From Synergistaceae bacterium (GTDB lineage: Bacteria > Synergistota > Synergistia > Synergistales > Aminobacteriaceae), in the NCBI GenBank assembly GCA_017439345.1, contig JAFSJJ010000016.1:1-64000 (forward strand): a DNA stretch of 64,000 bases, in the 5' to 3' direction. The notes under the pieces are model-generated. The model was given only the letters and a program-made list of their open reading frames with translations. It did no database searches and was not told the DNA's origin. The position numbers and the translations under genes are program-made. Shown piece by piece: positions 27,276 to 36,012 of the stretch (the stretch's first letter is position 1; the number at the start of each line of letters is the position of its first letter).

Positions 27276-27371
27276 AGAATATAATAAATAATCACGCTTT
27301 ATCTTGAGAACTTTGACAGACGCGCAGGAAAAGAAATTAACATTACGTTCAAGATTAAGATTGCTTAACAT
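27267..27371 (-). CDS. Predicted leader peptide of the dap operon (34 codons)
   Basis: ATG at 27371 is preceded by AGGAGGAG, a strong ribosome-binding site, about 10 bases away. The 34-codon frame begins MLSNLNLERN and ends YSCE, with two stops in a row (TGATGA). Lys codons 20, 23 and 25 are clustered (VKVLKIKR). The promoter is 50-80 bases upstream, and a terminator follows 33 bases after the stop codon. The layout is that of a transcription-attenuation leader controlled by charged tRNA-Lys. Three Lys codons of 34 is modest compared with classic leaders, so the sensed amino acid remains a hypothesis. Confidence 0.6.
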   Translation of the reverse strand: MLSNLNLERNVNFFSCASVKVLKIKRDYLLYSCE

Positions 27372-27421
27372 AAAAATTTTCTCCTCCTGTATTAATATTT
27401 ACTTAACAAAATTTGCGAGAA

Positions 27422-27450
27422 ATAATAAACGTGAATTTCTATTCTGTCAA
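27422..27450 (-). promoter_or_regulatory. Sigma-70 promoter of the dap operon
   Basis: Minus-strand TTGACA (27450-27445), a 17-base spacer and TATTAT (27427-27422). Transcription would start near 27414 and yield a leader of about 250 nucleotides before dapA. Confidence 0.75.
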
Positions 27451-27474
27451 TAAAATAAACTGACACAGTGATTT

Positions 27475-27503
27475 ATGACTCACAAAATTTTTCGTGATAT
27501 AAT
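27475..27503 (+). promoter_or_regulatory. Probable promoter of the Synerg-CTERM surface protein
   Basis: TATAAT at 27498-27503 has an extended -10 (TGA directly before it). The -35 region, ATGACT at 27475-27480, is weak. It is 78 bases before the start codon. The 27372-27580 gap holds this promoter and the divergent dap promoter; nothing else was seen there. Confidence 0.5.
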
Positions 27504-27580
27504 CTTTCGTGTTTTATGCATAAAACTTTTATTCATGTTCGTGAAATTAAAATTTGAACTTGAAAGGAGATTTTATCATC

Positions 27581-30145
27581 ATGAACACAGCTAAAAAATT
27601 TGCGTTAATTCTTGCTCTAGTAATGCTCTTGAGTTTGGCTGATAGTGCTTATTCTGAAGACTCGTATCACTACGCAGTTACTAATATGACGTGGGCAGAA
27701 TTTTACTCCGGCGAAATCGGCAGCAACTTTAATTCAAGCGAATATGATGCAGTAAGTACGGCTACACAAAGATTCAGCTCAAGACTTAATCAGCTAGTAT
27801 CAGAAAATACTGACTCAGGCGGTACGGTTTATTCAGGTGTCAAAGCTGTTCAAGTCCGAATGACTCAGGACGTTTATAATATTCTGAGCAGTGATACCCG
27901 TTATTCTTCATGGGACGTTACAGAGTTTGACGAGTATAAAGACGTTGACGCTTCAGGCTCATTCGGTGCAATGGTAACTGAGACTAAAAAAGTCAGCGGA
28001 GTCACAGCAGAACTTGCAAGCGGGCCTTCGACTCATCACACTCAATACGCTGTTGAACTTTCGGGGCTTGATTTAGCTTCACTTGGCCTCAAACTCGGCG
28101 AGGGTTCAGGGAGAACATCAACGTTTGATTATTACTTAGGAGGACTCTTAGAGACCAGCGACGGCAAGAAATACGGATTAAAGCACCTCGATAATTTATG
28201 GGTCAATACAAGTGAAGTAGGCTTCTGCGTTGAGGCATACACTGACAACGGCGACAAGGGCTATCTTCACACAGCGGACTTGACGGGAAAGACTATCACA
28301 AAAATTACATTCATGCTTAAGAATCAGGCTGATCCATATATTGACGGCTTGAATGTCTACGTAAGACAAAAGACTACTGCAGCAGTTGCTCCGGTATATA
28401 AAGACGGTTTCAAGGCATATGAAGCAGGTATGTCTGTAGAAGCAAAATTTGAGTTCACTAATGCGCCCTCAGATTCAAATTATGATGAAGTTGTCTCGCT
28501 CGCTTACGATGACCCTAACGGACATCACGGATGGAGTACAGCAGCTGAAGATTCATACACGTATTCAGACGGAGTGCTTACTATAACAGATATGACCCTT
28601 GCAAGCGCAACTCATTCATATAATATAGTGTTCGGCGACTCGGCAGGAAAATATATTAACATAGGGACATCGTTTAAAGTCTTCTCGGTTAATGCGAACG
28701 ATAAAATAATGTCTCAGGAAAATAACGCAGCTTATCTCAATTTTTTACTAACTCCGGCTGGTGCAGTCGATGCAGTTGATAAAGAATTAGAAGATAACAA
28801 TTTTGTCAACGCTTCGGATTACACTGATCCTGCAAAAAATTTTTCTGTCGTGTACTCGGACGGCGAAAACGAAATTGCAGGCTCGGGCTTCAGCTTTGAT
28901 ATAACACTTAATGAGGTCCCTGAAGGCAAAATAGGAATCGTGGGCTTCGGGAAAATATTTTACTTGACTCCTGACAACTGCGGAATCATGTACGGCTATC
29001 TTTATAATAAAATTAGTGCCATGCCCGTTGGTGAAAGCGGTTATATCGAGATAGGCGACGGCAGCAAACTCGCGGCAATGGGTCTGAAAGTTAATGCCAT
29101 TCAGGAAGACGGAACAATACGCGACGTTACAGAATATACAGGTGCAGGGCTTCAAGTCAGCGATGATAAAAATATTCTGGTTTATTACGGTGTCATGCTG
29201 GCGGACTGCGATAACGGCAAAATAACGGAAGGTGAATACGCTCTCTCAACAGAGGGCGAAACCCTTTTATCTGACGGCAAGGCAGACGGTCATATAAAAT
29301 CAGCGTGGTATATTGAACTCGTCCCTCAGACTGAAGCAGCAATAATTAACGACAGCGATAATAAAGGCAGCGTAACGTTTCAGACGATGCGAAAGGGAAT
29401 GAATGAATCCTCAGATGAAATTGCAGAAGCAAGAAAATTTGTATGGCTCTACGAAGATAATATTGACGATGCAGAGTGTGAAGCATTGACCGGCAAAGAA
29501 AATCAAGTTTCGGGAGGAGGATTCACTTTCTCAATCACAGCAGATGAAGACGCAATCACTGAAGGCTATACACCTGTTATAGGCTTTGAGAGAAATTTTA
29601 TTTTCACGGCAGATAATCTCGGAAGCAAGGACTTCAACGCCCTTAGAGAAAGCATTAAATCTCTTCCGTCGTCATTACCTGAAGAATACATAAAGATTTA
29701 CGGTGATTGGAAAATGCCCGAAGACGGTTTTGTATTGAATTCAGCAGGTGTAAAAGTTATGGCTTCATATCCATCAAACGCATCAAGAGCAGGAGTTTCC
29801 GCAATGACTTCCTCAATCGAAGACCAGGAAGTTACGGGGCTTATGTCTCACGGTTTCCTTCTGAGCGGTGATGATGCAATTCTCATGACTTACGGCGGAG
29901 TAGCTGTAGACCGCGAACTAACCAGCAATGAAGGCGAAAGGATTGACACAGGCGGCGAAGAGAATCCCCTCATGAGTGACGGTGTCAAAGATAATGTTAT
30001 AAATATTTCATGGTATATTACGCACTCTGAATCAGATAATAACGGCGATATTCTTAAATCTTCATCAGGAGGCTGTGACTCTATTAATATAATTGCTCCG
30101 GCTTTAATGCTGAGCGTTTTGTTACTGGCAAAGTACAAGAAGTAA
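27581..30145 (+). CDS. Exported surface protein with Synerg-CTERM-like C-terminal sorting signal
   Basis: The start ATG has GAAAGGAG about 10 bases upstream and gives the signal peptide MNTAKKFALILALVMLLSL. The 854-residue protein begins with YHYAVTNMTWAEFYSGE. This resembles the N-terminus of proteins annotated as Tp47 domain C-like, but that match is from memory and not certain. Two related C-terminal blocks share the pattern xFxFxxxADEx (GFSFDITLNEVPEGKIGIVGF and GFTFSITADEDAITEGY). It ends SSSGGCDSINIIAPA, a hydrophobic helix and KYKK, which fits the Synerg-CTERM anchor. It is probably attached to the outer surface. The ligand is unknown. Confidence 0.82.
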   Translation: MNTAKKFALILALVMLLSLADSAYSEDSYHYAVTNMTWAEFYSGEIGSNFNSSEYDAVSTATQRFSSRLNQLVSENTDSGGTVYSGVKAVQVRMTQDVYNILSSDTRYSSWDVTEFDEYKDVDASGSFGAMVTETKKVSGVTAELASGPSTHHTQYAVELSGLDLASLGLKLGEGSGRTSTFDYYLGGLLETSDGKKYGLKHLDNLWVNTSEVGFCVEAYTDNGDKGYLHTADLTGKTITKITFMLKNQADPYIDGLNVYVRQKTTAAVAPVYKDGFKAYEAGMSVEAKFEFTNAPSDSNYDEVVSLAYDDPNGHHGWSTAAEDSYTYSDGVLTITDMTLASATHSYNIVFGDSAGKYINIGTSFKVFSVNANDKIMSQENNAAYLNFLLTPAGAVDAVDKELEDNNFVNASDYTDPAKNFSVVYSDGENEIAGSGFSFDITLNEVPEGKIGIVGFGKIFYLTPDNCGIMYGYLYNKISAMPVGESGYIEIGDGSKLAAMGLKVNAIQEDGTIRDVTEYTGAGLQVSDDKNILVYYGVMLADCDNGKITEGEYALSTEGETLLSDGKADGHIKSAWYIELVPQTEAAIINDSDNKGSVTFQTMRKGMNESSDEIAEARKFVWLYEDNIDDAECEALTGKENQVSGGGFTFSITADEDAITEGYTPVIGFERNFIFTADNLGSKDFNALRESIKSLPSSLPEEYIKIYGDWKMPEDGFVLNSAGVKVMASYPSNASRAGVSAMTSSIEDQEVTGLMSHGFLLSGDDAILMTYGGVAVDRELTSNEGERIDTGGEENPLMSDGVKDNVINISWYITHSESDNNGDILKSSSGGCDSINIIAPALMLSVLLLAKYKK

Positions 30146-30167
30146 ACATCAAATTAATTAATCACAT

Positions 30168-30199
30168 GCTCTCCGGCTGAATAAAACGGGGAGCTTTTT
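30168..30199 (+). terminator. Rho-independent terminator after the surface protein gene
   Basis: GCTCTCCG (30168-30175) pairs with CGGGGAGC (30187-30194), then TTTTT. Confidence 0.85.
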
Positions 30200-30258
30200 A
30201 TTTACCCTGATATAATCATGAAAAATTATATTTCGTTTATTTCAGGAGGTAAATTTTT

Positions 30259-31743
30259 TTGCTTCAGACTATAAATCCTTTTCTTGTTGCAGGCTTGTTG
30301 TTTTTCTTGAGTCTCGTTGCTGGTACTCTCTCAGAGAAGATCAAAGTTCCTGCGTTGATATTATTTCTGGGAATTGGAATGCTTGCAGGTGTTGACGGTC
30401 CAGGAGGTCTTGATTTCAGTGATGCAAATGCTGCCAATCAAGTCGGAACGTTTGCCCTTGCATTTATATTATTCTCAGGAGGCTTTATGACAAAATGGAG
30501 CGACATCAAGCCTATAGTTACTCAAGGTGTAGTGTTATCGACTCTGGGAGTGTTATTAACTTCAGTGGCTGCTGCCGTGCCTATTGCAATGATGCCTCAG
30601 TTCACGTATAAAGACGCGTTTTTACTCGGCTCAATCATATCATCAACTGATGCTGCTGCGGTGTTCTCGATATTGCGGACTCAGAAAGTCGGCGTTAAAG
30701 GTGCGTTGAAACCGTTATTAGAGTTCGAGTCAGGAAGCAATGACCCTATGGCAGTATTCTTGACTCTTACAGCAATAACGTGGCTGGCGACTCCTGATGT
30801 TCCGTTGAGCGAGCTTGCCGTTAAATTCGTTGTCCAAATGATAGCAGGGGGCTTAATGGGCTTCGTCATGGGCAGATTTGCATGTTACATGATTCAAAGG
30901 CTAAAAGTTTCTAATGAAGCGTTATATCCTGTCTGGGGAATTTCTATAGTAATGATGACATTCGGACTCACTGAGAGCGTTTACGGCAACGGTTATCTTG
31001 CTGTTTACGTCTGCGGTATCGTCATGGGAGGCGGAGACTTTCTCTATAAATATAGTCTTCAAAGATTTCATGAAGGCTTTGCGTGGCTGATGCAGATAAT
31101 TATGTTCTTGGTGTTAGGCCTGCTCGTTAATCCCGGAGAGATAATTAATCTTTCTGTTATAAGCGTAGGTTTGTTAATATCATGTGCCTTGATGTTTATC
31201 GCTAGACCTTTTGCGGTGTTTATATGCACGTTCTTCAGCAAATTTAATTTCCGTGAAAAGTTATTCGTCTCATGGACAGGACTCAGGGGCGCAGTGCCTA
31301 TTATTCTTGCGACATATCCATTGACAGAAGGACACCCTCAGGCAAAGTACATGTTTAACGTTATATTCTTCGTCGTGTTGACATCAGTAATGCTTCAGGG
31401 CAAAACTTTAGCATGGGCAGCAAAATTCTTGAAACTTGATGCAGTTGTCCGTGAAGCTAAGACATATCCCCTTGCATTTGATATTACTCCCGGCAGCGGA
31501 AGTCAGGAGACTCGAGAAGTAGATTTAATGCCTGATTATGCGATTATAGGCCGTCAAGTCAAAGAGCTTAGATTCCCTGAAGGAGTTACTATATTATTAA
31601 TCAACAGAGGCGCAGAGTTCTTAATTCCCAAAGGCGGGACTGTCTTAGAGAGCGGGGACACTTTATTATTATTCGGTGAACGTGAAAAATTATCAGAAGT
31701 TGAGAAAAATTTATCGAGGCGTGCTGATAATAATAACAAGTAA
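30259..31743 (+). CDS. Potassium/proton (CPA1-type cation:proton) antiporter with TrkA-C domain
   Basis: 494 residues starting from TTG, with AGGAGGT 11 bases upstream and no better ATG. Twelve or so membrane segments hold the CPA motifs SIISSTDAAAVFSIL, LEFESGSNDPMAVFLTL and WTGLRGAVPIIL. The C-terminal residues about 405-490 form a TrkA-C regulatory domain (DYAIIGRQVKELRFPEGVTI). The arrangement matches NhaP2/CvrA-type K+/H+ antiporters. It exchanges cations for protons to control pH and K+. Confidence 0.9.
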   Translation: MLQTINPFLVAGLLFFLSLVAGTLSEKIKVPALILFLGIGMLAGVDGPGGLDFSDANAANQVGTFALAFILFSGGFMTKWSDIKPIVTQGVVLSTLGVLLTSVAAAVPIAMMPQFTYKDAFLLGSIISSTDAAAVFSILRTQKVGVKGALKPLLEFESGSNDPMAVFLTLTAITWLATPDVPLSELAVKFVVQMIAGGLMGFVMGRFACYMIQRLKVSNEALYPVWGISIVMMTFGLTESVYGNGYLAVYVCGIVMGGGDFLYKYSLQRFHEGFAWLMQIIMFLVLGLLVNPGEIINLSVISVGLLISCALMFIARPFAVFICTFFSKFNFREKLFVSWTGLRGAVPIILATYPLTEGHPQAKYMFNVIFFVVLTSVMLQGKTLAWAAKFLKLDAVVREAKTYPLAFDITPGSGSQETREVDLMPDYAIIGRQVKELRFPEGVTILLINRGAEFLIPKGGTVLESGDTLLLFGEREKLSEVEKNLSRRADNNNK

Positions 31744-31836
31744 CATTAAATTTCTCATTGATTTTTTGTGTTCATGCGCTATCATTCATGTTTAGTCATG
31801 TAATTTTATATAGAATAATAAGAGAGGTAATCAATC

Positions 31837-32802
31837 ATGCAGGATTTTCGCAGCTTCCTGAAGGAAATAATAACATTAAAGACTGTCTGGATAGATAAAG
31901 GCGAGGGCAGATGGGTCGTCAAGAAGCGTATGCATCCGTTCTTAAAGGGCGTTATAGGTGTTACTGTCTTAATTGCCGGAGCCAGTGTGTATATGAACTT
32001 CCCTGAACTCAAGAAGTTATTCTCAAGCCAGAAGGCCGAAGCTGAACCTGGAGTCAAAATATCGCGCTTAATCGACTATGAACCCGACAAGTTAAGAGCT
32101 TCTCTGCCGACTATAAATATTCCGGAGTCAAATCCAAAGCCTGAACCTGTTCTAATGAAACGAGAGAGCCTGACACTGCCTTTAAATGATGCGTCAAATT
32201 CATTTACTTCAAGCGTTGTAAATCCTGCTAAGACCAATGCTAATAACAGCAATAAGAATAACAAGAACAATAAAAGCGGCATGATAATTACTGCTGAGCC
32301 TGATAAAATATTCGGCCCCGCACCTTCAGCCAGACCAAGAAGAAATAATGATAATGATAATGATAATAATGACAGGTACAGTTATAACGATGATAAATAC
32401 AGGATCATAATCAGCAAGTCTAGATTCAAACTTTCTCTGTTACGAGGCAATAGAGTCATAAGGGAATACCCAATTGCAATAGGCAGGAATCCCGGCGATA
32501 AACAGAGAGTCGGCGATCACAGGACTCCAGTAGGAAATTTCAAGATCGTGTCAATAGAACCTGCTTCGAGCTGGAAACATGATTTCGGAGACGGCAAAGG
32601 CAAAATAGCTGGAGCTTACGGCCCATGGTTCTTGAGGCTCGATGCTAAGGGCTGGAAGGGTATCGGCATTCACGGAACTCATGATCCTAAATCAATTGGA
32701 ACTAGGGCGACTGAAGGCTGCATCAGGCTTAATAATAAAGACATTGCAGAATTAAGACGCTATGCTTCTAAGAATATGCCTGTTATTATTACTGAGAATT
32801 AG
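31837..32802 (+). CDS. L,D-transpeptidase (YkuD domain) with membrane anchor
   Basis: 321 residues. A single N-terminal membrane segment (about 30-50) is followed by a low-complexity Asn/Lys/Asp linker (about 125-185). The YkuD domain then runs from YRIIISKSRFKLSLLRGN to the end. Catalytic motif: IGIHGTHDP followed by ATEGCIRLNNKDI with the active cysteine (usually SHGCIRL). It cross-links or modifies peptidoglycan at meso-DAP residues outside the membrane. It has its own ribosome-binding site (AGAGAGG). Confidence 0.9.
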   Translation: MQDFRSFLKEIITLKTVWIDKGEGRWVVKKRMHPFLKGVIGVTVLIAGASVYMNFPELKKLFSSQKAEAEPGVKISRLIDYEPDKLRASLPTINIPESNPKPEPVLMKRESLTLPLNDASNSFTSSVVNPAKTNANNSNKNNKNNKSGMIITAEPDKIFGPAPSARPRRNNDNDNDNNDRYSYNDDKYRIIISKSRFKLSLLRGNRVIREYPIAIGRNPGDKQRVGDHRTPVGNFKIVSIEPASSWKHDFGDGKGKIAGAYGPWFLRLDAKGWKGIGIHGTHDPKSIGTRATEGCIRLNNKDIAELRRYASKNMPVIITEN

Positions 32803-32821
32803 GGATCAGGAGTGAATTAAC

Positions 32822-33922
32822 ATGCTTAAATGCGGAATAGTCGGACTGCCTCTTTCAGGTAAATCTACAATATTTAACGTTATAACAAGAGCAGGTGCTG
32901 AAGTCAAACCATATGCAGGAGGCAAGACAGAACCTAACAGGGCTTTAGTGAGCGTTCCGGACTCAAGATTCGATAAGCTCGTAGAAATTTTCGTGCCTAA
33001 GAGCGTTAAACCTGCTGACGTTGAATTTGTTGACTTAGCTGGACTTTCACGTAACGCGGGCAAGGGAGCAGGACTCGGAAATTCTTTCTTATCGTTCGTG
33101 TCTGAGTCAGAAGCGTTATTGCACGTTGTCAGAGTCTTCAAGAATAATTCAGTGCCTCACCCTGAGAATTCAATTGATCCGTTAAGAGATTGGAAGATCG
33201 TAGAAGCTGAGTTAATATATCGCGACTTGGGAGTCATCGGGGGAAGGTTGTCGCGTCTTGATGAGAAGAAGGCCAAGAAGAAATTGACTCCTGCTGAAAT
33301 CTCAGAATTAGAATTACTCAAGCAGCTTGAAGAACACTTAATGAATGAGCTTCCGTTGAGAGAGTTTGCTTTGACTGACGAACAGAAAAGATCTCTTGCA
33401 GGATTCGCGTTTCTCACCCTTAAGCCTGAACTTGTAGTATTAAATCTCGATGACACTCAAACAGGCAGTAATATTACCGAACTTGCAGGACTTGAGTCAG
33501 AACTTGCAAAACGTAATATGAAGTCAATCAAAGTTTACGGAGCTACTGAAATGGAACTCGAACAGCTTGACCCGGACGACAGAGCCGAATTCATGAAAGA
33601 TTTATCAATCACAGAGCCGGGACGGGACAGACTCATTCACGAGGCTTATAAATTACTTGGTCTGATTTCATTCTTTACGTCAGGAGCTGATGAAGTGAGG
33701 GCATGGACTCTCAAGGCAGGTTCTAATGCAGTTGACGCTGCCGGAACGATTCACTCGGACTTAGCAAGGGGCTTCATCAGGGCGCAGGTTGTTGCATATA
33801 ATGACTTTATTGCTAATAATGCCAGTATTGCCCAGTGCAGAGAAAAAGGAGTCTTGAGGCTCGAGGGCAAAGATTATATAGTGAAAGACGGCGACATGAT
33901 AGAAATCAGGTTTAACGTATAG
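32822..33922 (+). CDS. ychF: YchF-family redox-regulated ATPase/GTPase
   Basis: 366 residues. GIVGLPLSGKSTIFNVIT (P-loop), VEFVDLAGLSRNAGKGAGLGN (G3 region) and LNLDDTQTG belong to the Obg/YchF G domain. The C-terminal TGS-like part (LARGFIRAQVVAYNDF, then DGDMIEIRFNV) is typical of YchF/OLA1. Family members bind ribosomes and hydrolyse ATP. The NxxE position in the G4 loop is NLDD here. Confidence 0.93.
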   Translation: MLKCGIVGLPLSGKSTIFNVITRAGAEVKPYAGGKTEPNRALVSVPDSRFDKLVEIFVPKSVKPADVEFVDLAGLSRNAGKGAGLGNSFLSFVSESEALLHVVRVFKNNSVPHPENSIDPLRDWKIVEAELIYRDLGVIGGRLSRLDEKKAKKKLTPAEISELELLKQLEEHLMNELPLREFALTDEQKRSLAGFAFLTLKPELVVLNLDDTQTGSNITELAGLESELAKRNMKSIKVYGATEMELEQLDPDDRAEFMKDLSITEPGRDRLIHEAYKLLGLISFFTSGADEVRAWTLKAGSNAVDAAGTIHSDLARGFIRAQVVAYNDFIANNASIAQCREKGVLRLEGKDYIVKDGDMIEIRFNV

Positions 33923-33936
33923 TGAAAAATATAAAG

Positions 33937-33976
33937 ATTCCTCCTGTGAGTCAACCGGGGGAATTTTTTTTTTTTT
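33937..33976 (+). terminator. Rho-independent terminator after ychF
   Basis: ATTCCTCC (33937-33944) pairs with GGGGGAAT (33957-33964), followed by a run of 13 T ending at 33976. Confidence 0.92.
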
Positions 33977-34070
33977 GCATTGATTCATGTATTTCACGCT
34001 TTATTTTTTCGTGAATCAGCATAATATTTACTCACTCAATAATTTTTATTAAACAGGAGGCTTTCTTATC

Positions 34071-35252
34071 ATGAAGAAATTTTTTATCACTCTTCTTGTT
34101 ATCTCTCTCGTTATGAGTCTCGTTTCATGTTCACTTGCACTTGATTACGAGATCAAGATTTACTCTAACTCAAACTCAAGCGAGCGCGTTACATGGCTCA
34201 AGAACGAGGCTAAACAGGCAGGCTTCATTATCAACATGGATGACTCAACAGTATACAAGGGCGACACTAGCGCAATTCAGTTAGCCAACGAGAACAAAGA
34301 CGGCGATGTTATATTCGGCTTGAATGAAGTCCGCTGGTCTCAGTTAGTCAACGGCGATTACGAAAATATTCGGGTTCTTGACTGGACTCCCTCATGGGCT
34401 GACAAGGTCGGCGAATATAAATACCCCGGTAAGGCTTACGGAATAGTCATTCAGAATATATTAATGCTCTACAGAAAAGATGACTTAGGCACTAAGGGCA
34501 AAGAGCTTCACTTCAAACACTGGGCTGACATCGTGAACTGCGGCTATAAATGGTATCGTCAGGGCAGAGTCGGAGGAACTACTAACATGAATATTAATAA
34601 CGCAATGTTGTACGCTTTCACTGATCCTAAATCACCTGCGGGCGGAATCACTGTCGAGGGCTGGAAAACTCTCTGGGCTTACTGCGCTAAAGGAAATTTC
34701 ACAGGAGACAGTTACGGATTTGACGCACTGAATCGCGGCGATGTTCAAGTTTCAACGTTCTACTCATCTTCACTTTATGGCAACATTGACGCAGCAGCAG
34801 ACTCATCAAAGAATCCGTTAAAGGGTACTGTTGAGCCTGAAAACTGGGCATTAGTCGACATCGAGGACGGAACTTATTATATAGCCGAGTATATCGGAGT
34901 CCTTGACAATCCTAACAGGACTAAAGAACAGACTGAACACGTAAAGAAATTCGCTGAATGGTTCGGATCTGCTGAAGTCCAGAAGGCTTGGAGCGAAGAA
35001 TTTGACTCTTATCCCTGCAACGTTGACGCTGTTGACTCAGTTCCCCCGATTTACGCGTTGAAGAACTGCGCACTGACTAAAGTCCCCGGCACCGATATGA
35101 CTTACGCCGAATACGTAGGAGCACACGCTTCACAGTGGACTAACATAATGACAAATTTGGGCTTCTACTGGGCAGACAACGCAAACGCCCCTGCCGAACC
35201 TGACTGGGAAAATCTTGACTGGGCAACACTGACTCAGAAAAAGGCGAAATAA
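34071..35252 (+). CDS. Lipoprotein extracellular solute-binding protein (ABC-type)
   Basis: 393 residues. A signal peptide ends in the lipobox LVSC (residues 18-21 of MKKFFITLLVISLVMSLVSC), so it should be lipidated by Lgt. The body resembles periplasmic binding proteins of the iron/thiamine/putrescine class (IKIYSNSNSSERVTWLKNEA, AYGIVIQNILMLYRKDD, then AEWFGSAEVQKAWSEEFDSY). No permease or ATPase gene lies nearby, so its transporter is elsewhere or it has another role. A strong AGGAGG site precedes the start. Confidence 0.82.
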   Translation: MKKFFITLLVISLVMSLVSCSLALDYEIKIYSNSNSSERVTWLKNEAKQAGFIINMDDSTVYKGDTSAIQLANENKDGDVIFGLNEVRWSQLVNGDYENIRVLDWTPSWADKVGEYKYPGKAYGIVIQNILMLYRKDDLGTKGKELHFKHWADIVNCGYKWYRQGRVGGTTNMNINNAMLYAFTDPKSPAGGITVEGWKTLWAYCAKGNFTGDSYGFDALNRGDVQVSTFYSSSLYGNIDAAADSSKNPLKGTVEPENWALVDIEDGTYYIAEYIGVLDNPNRTKEQTEHVKKFAEWFGSAEVQKAWSEEFDSYPCNVDAVDSVPPIYALKNCALTKVPGTDMTYAEYVGAHASQWTNIMTNLGFYWADNANAPAEPDWENLDWATLTQKKAK

Positions 35253-35255
35253 ATA

Positions 35256-35993
35256 ATGTCCGACATTTGCAGAGGACGCAAGCCCGTTATTGACCTGCTC
35301 ACTAAGAGTCCTGAGAAATGCGCGAAGTTATTTATCGCTAATAACGTCAGACCCCCTTTTCTCGATGAGTTATTAGAGGCTGCGAAAGTTTCCGGAGTCA
35401 TTTATCAGATTGTTGACCCCCGCGCGCTCGATAAACTTTCAGAAGGAGACAAACATCAAGGAGTCATTTGCACACTGAATCCAGTTAAGCAAGTTGATCT
35501 TGACGAGTTCCTGAAAAATATTCCTGAAGGCCCGGCGTTAATCGTAGTGCTTGACCATCTTGAAGACCCTCATAATCTTGGAGCCGTCATCAGGTCAGCT
35601 GAGGCAGGAGGAGCTTTGTGCGTCATTCATGCTAAGAGACGTGCGGCAATTCCAAATGATACAGTCATCAAGACCAGCGCAGGCGCAGCGTTAAGACTTC
35701 CTGTTATTCAGGTGGTGAATATCACAAGGACTCTTGAAGCACTGAAAGCAAAAAATTTCTGGACTATAGGACTCGACTCAGAAGCAAAAATTTCAATCTG
35801 GAGCGACAAATTACCGGAGAGAACGGCTCTTGTAATCGGTGCTGAAGGCTTCGGACTGTCAAGGCTAGTGAGTGAAAGCTGTGATATGTTAATGAAGATT
35901 CCGATTAAGAAAGATTCTGCAGGTTCATTGAATGCTTCGGTAGCTGCTGCTCTGGGTGTGTTCGAGTGGTCGAGAAGTTATGCCTCCTGTTAA
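35256..35993 (+). CDS. rlmB: 23S rRNA (guanosine-2'-O)-methyltransferase, SpoU/TrmH family
   Basis: 245 residues. The N-terminal substrate-binding domain (GRKPVIDLLTKSPEKCAKLF) is followed by the SPOUT domain. Its motifs are LDHLEDPHNLGAVIRSAEAG, VIGAEGFGLSRLVSESCD and IPIKKDSAGSLNASVAAAL. It methylates a ribose in 23S rRNA using SAM; the exact site is taken from family knowledge. It starts 3 bases after the binding-protein gene. Confidence 0.9.
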   Translation: MSDICRGRKPVIDLLTKSPEKCAKLFIANNVRPPFLDELLEAAKVSGVIYQIVDPRALDKLSEGDKHQGVICTLNPVKQVDLDEFLKNIPEGPALIVVLDHLEDPHNLGAVIRSAEAGGALCVIHAKRRAAIPNDTVIKTSAGAALRLPVIQVVNITRTLEALKAKNFWTIGLDSEAKISIWSDKLPERTALVIGAEGFGLSRLVSESCDMLMKIPIKKDSAGSLNASVAAALGVFEWSRSYASC

Positions 35994-36008
35994 AAGCAGG
36001 AGGTTTTT
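35983..36008 (+). terminator. Terminator hairpin overlapping the end of rlmB
   Basis: CCTCCTG (35983-35989) pairs with CAGGAGG (35997-36003), then TTTTT. The rlmB stop codon (35991-35993) lies in the loop. Confidence 0.9.
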
Positions 36009-36012
36009 ATTA

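Noticed and set aside
27166-27420. Lysine riboswitch in the dapA leader
   Set aside because: None of the conserved lysine-aptamer blocks was recognised, and the leader is better explained by a peptide frame with competing hairpins.
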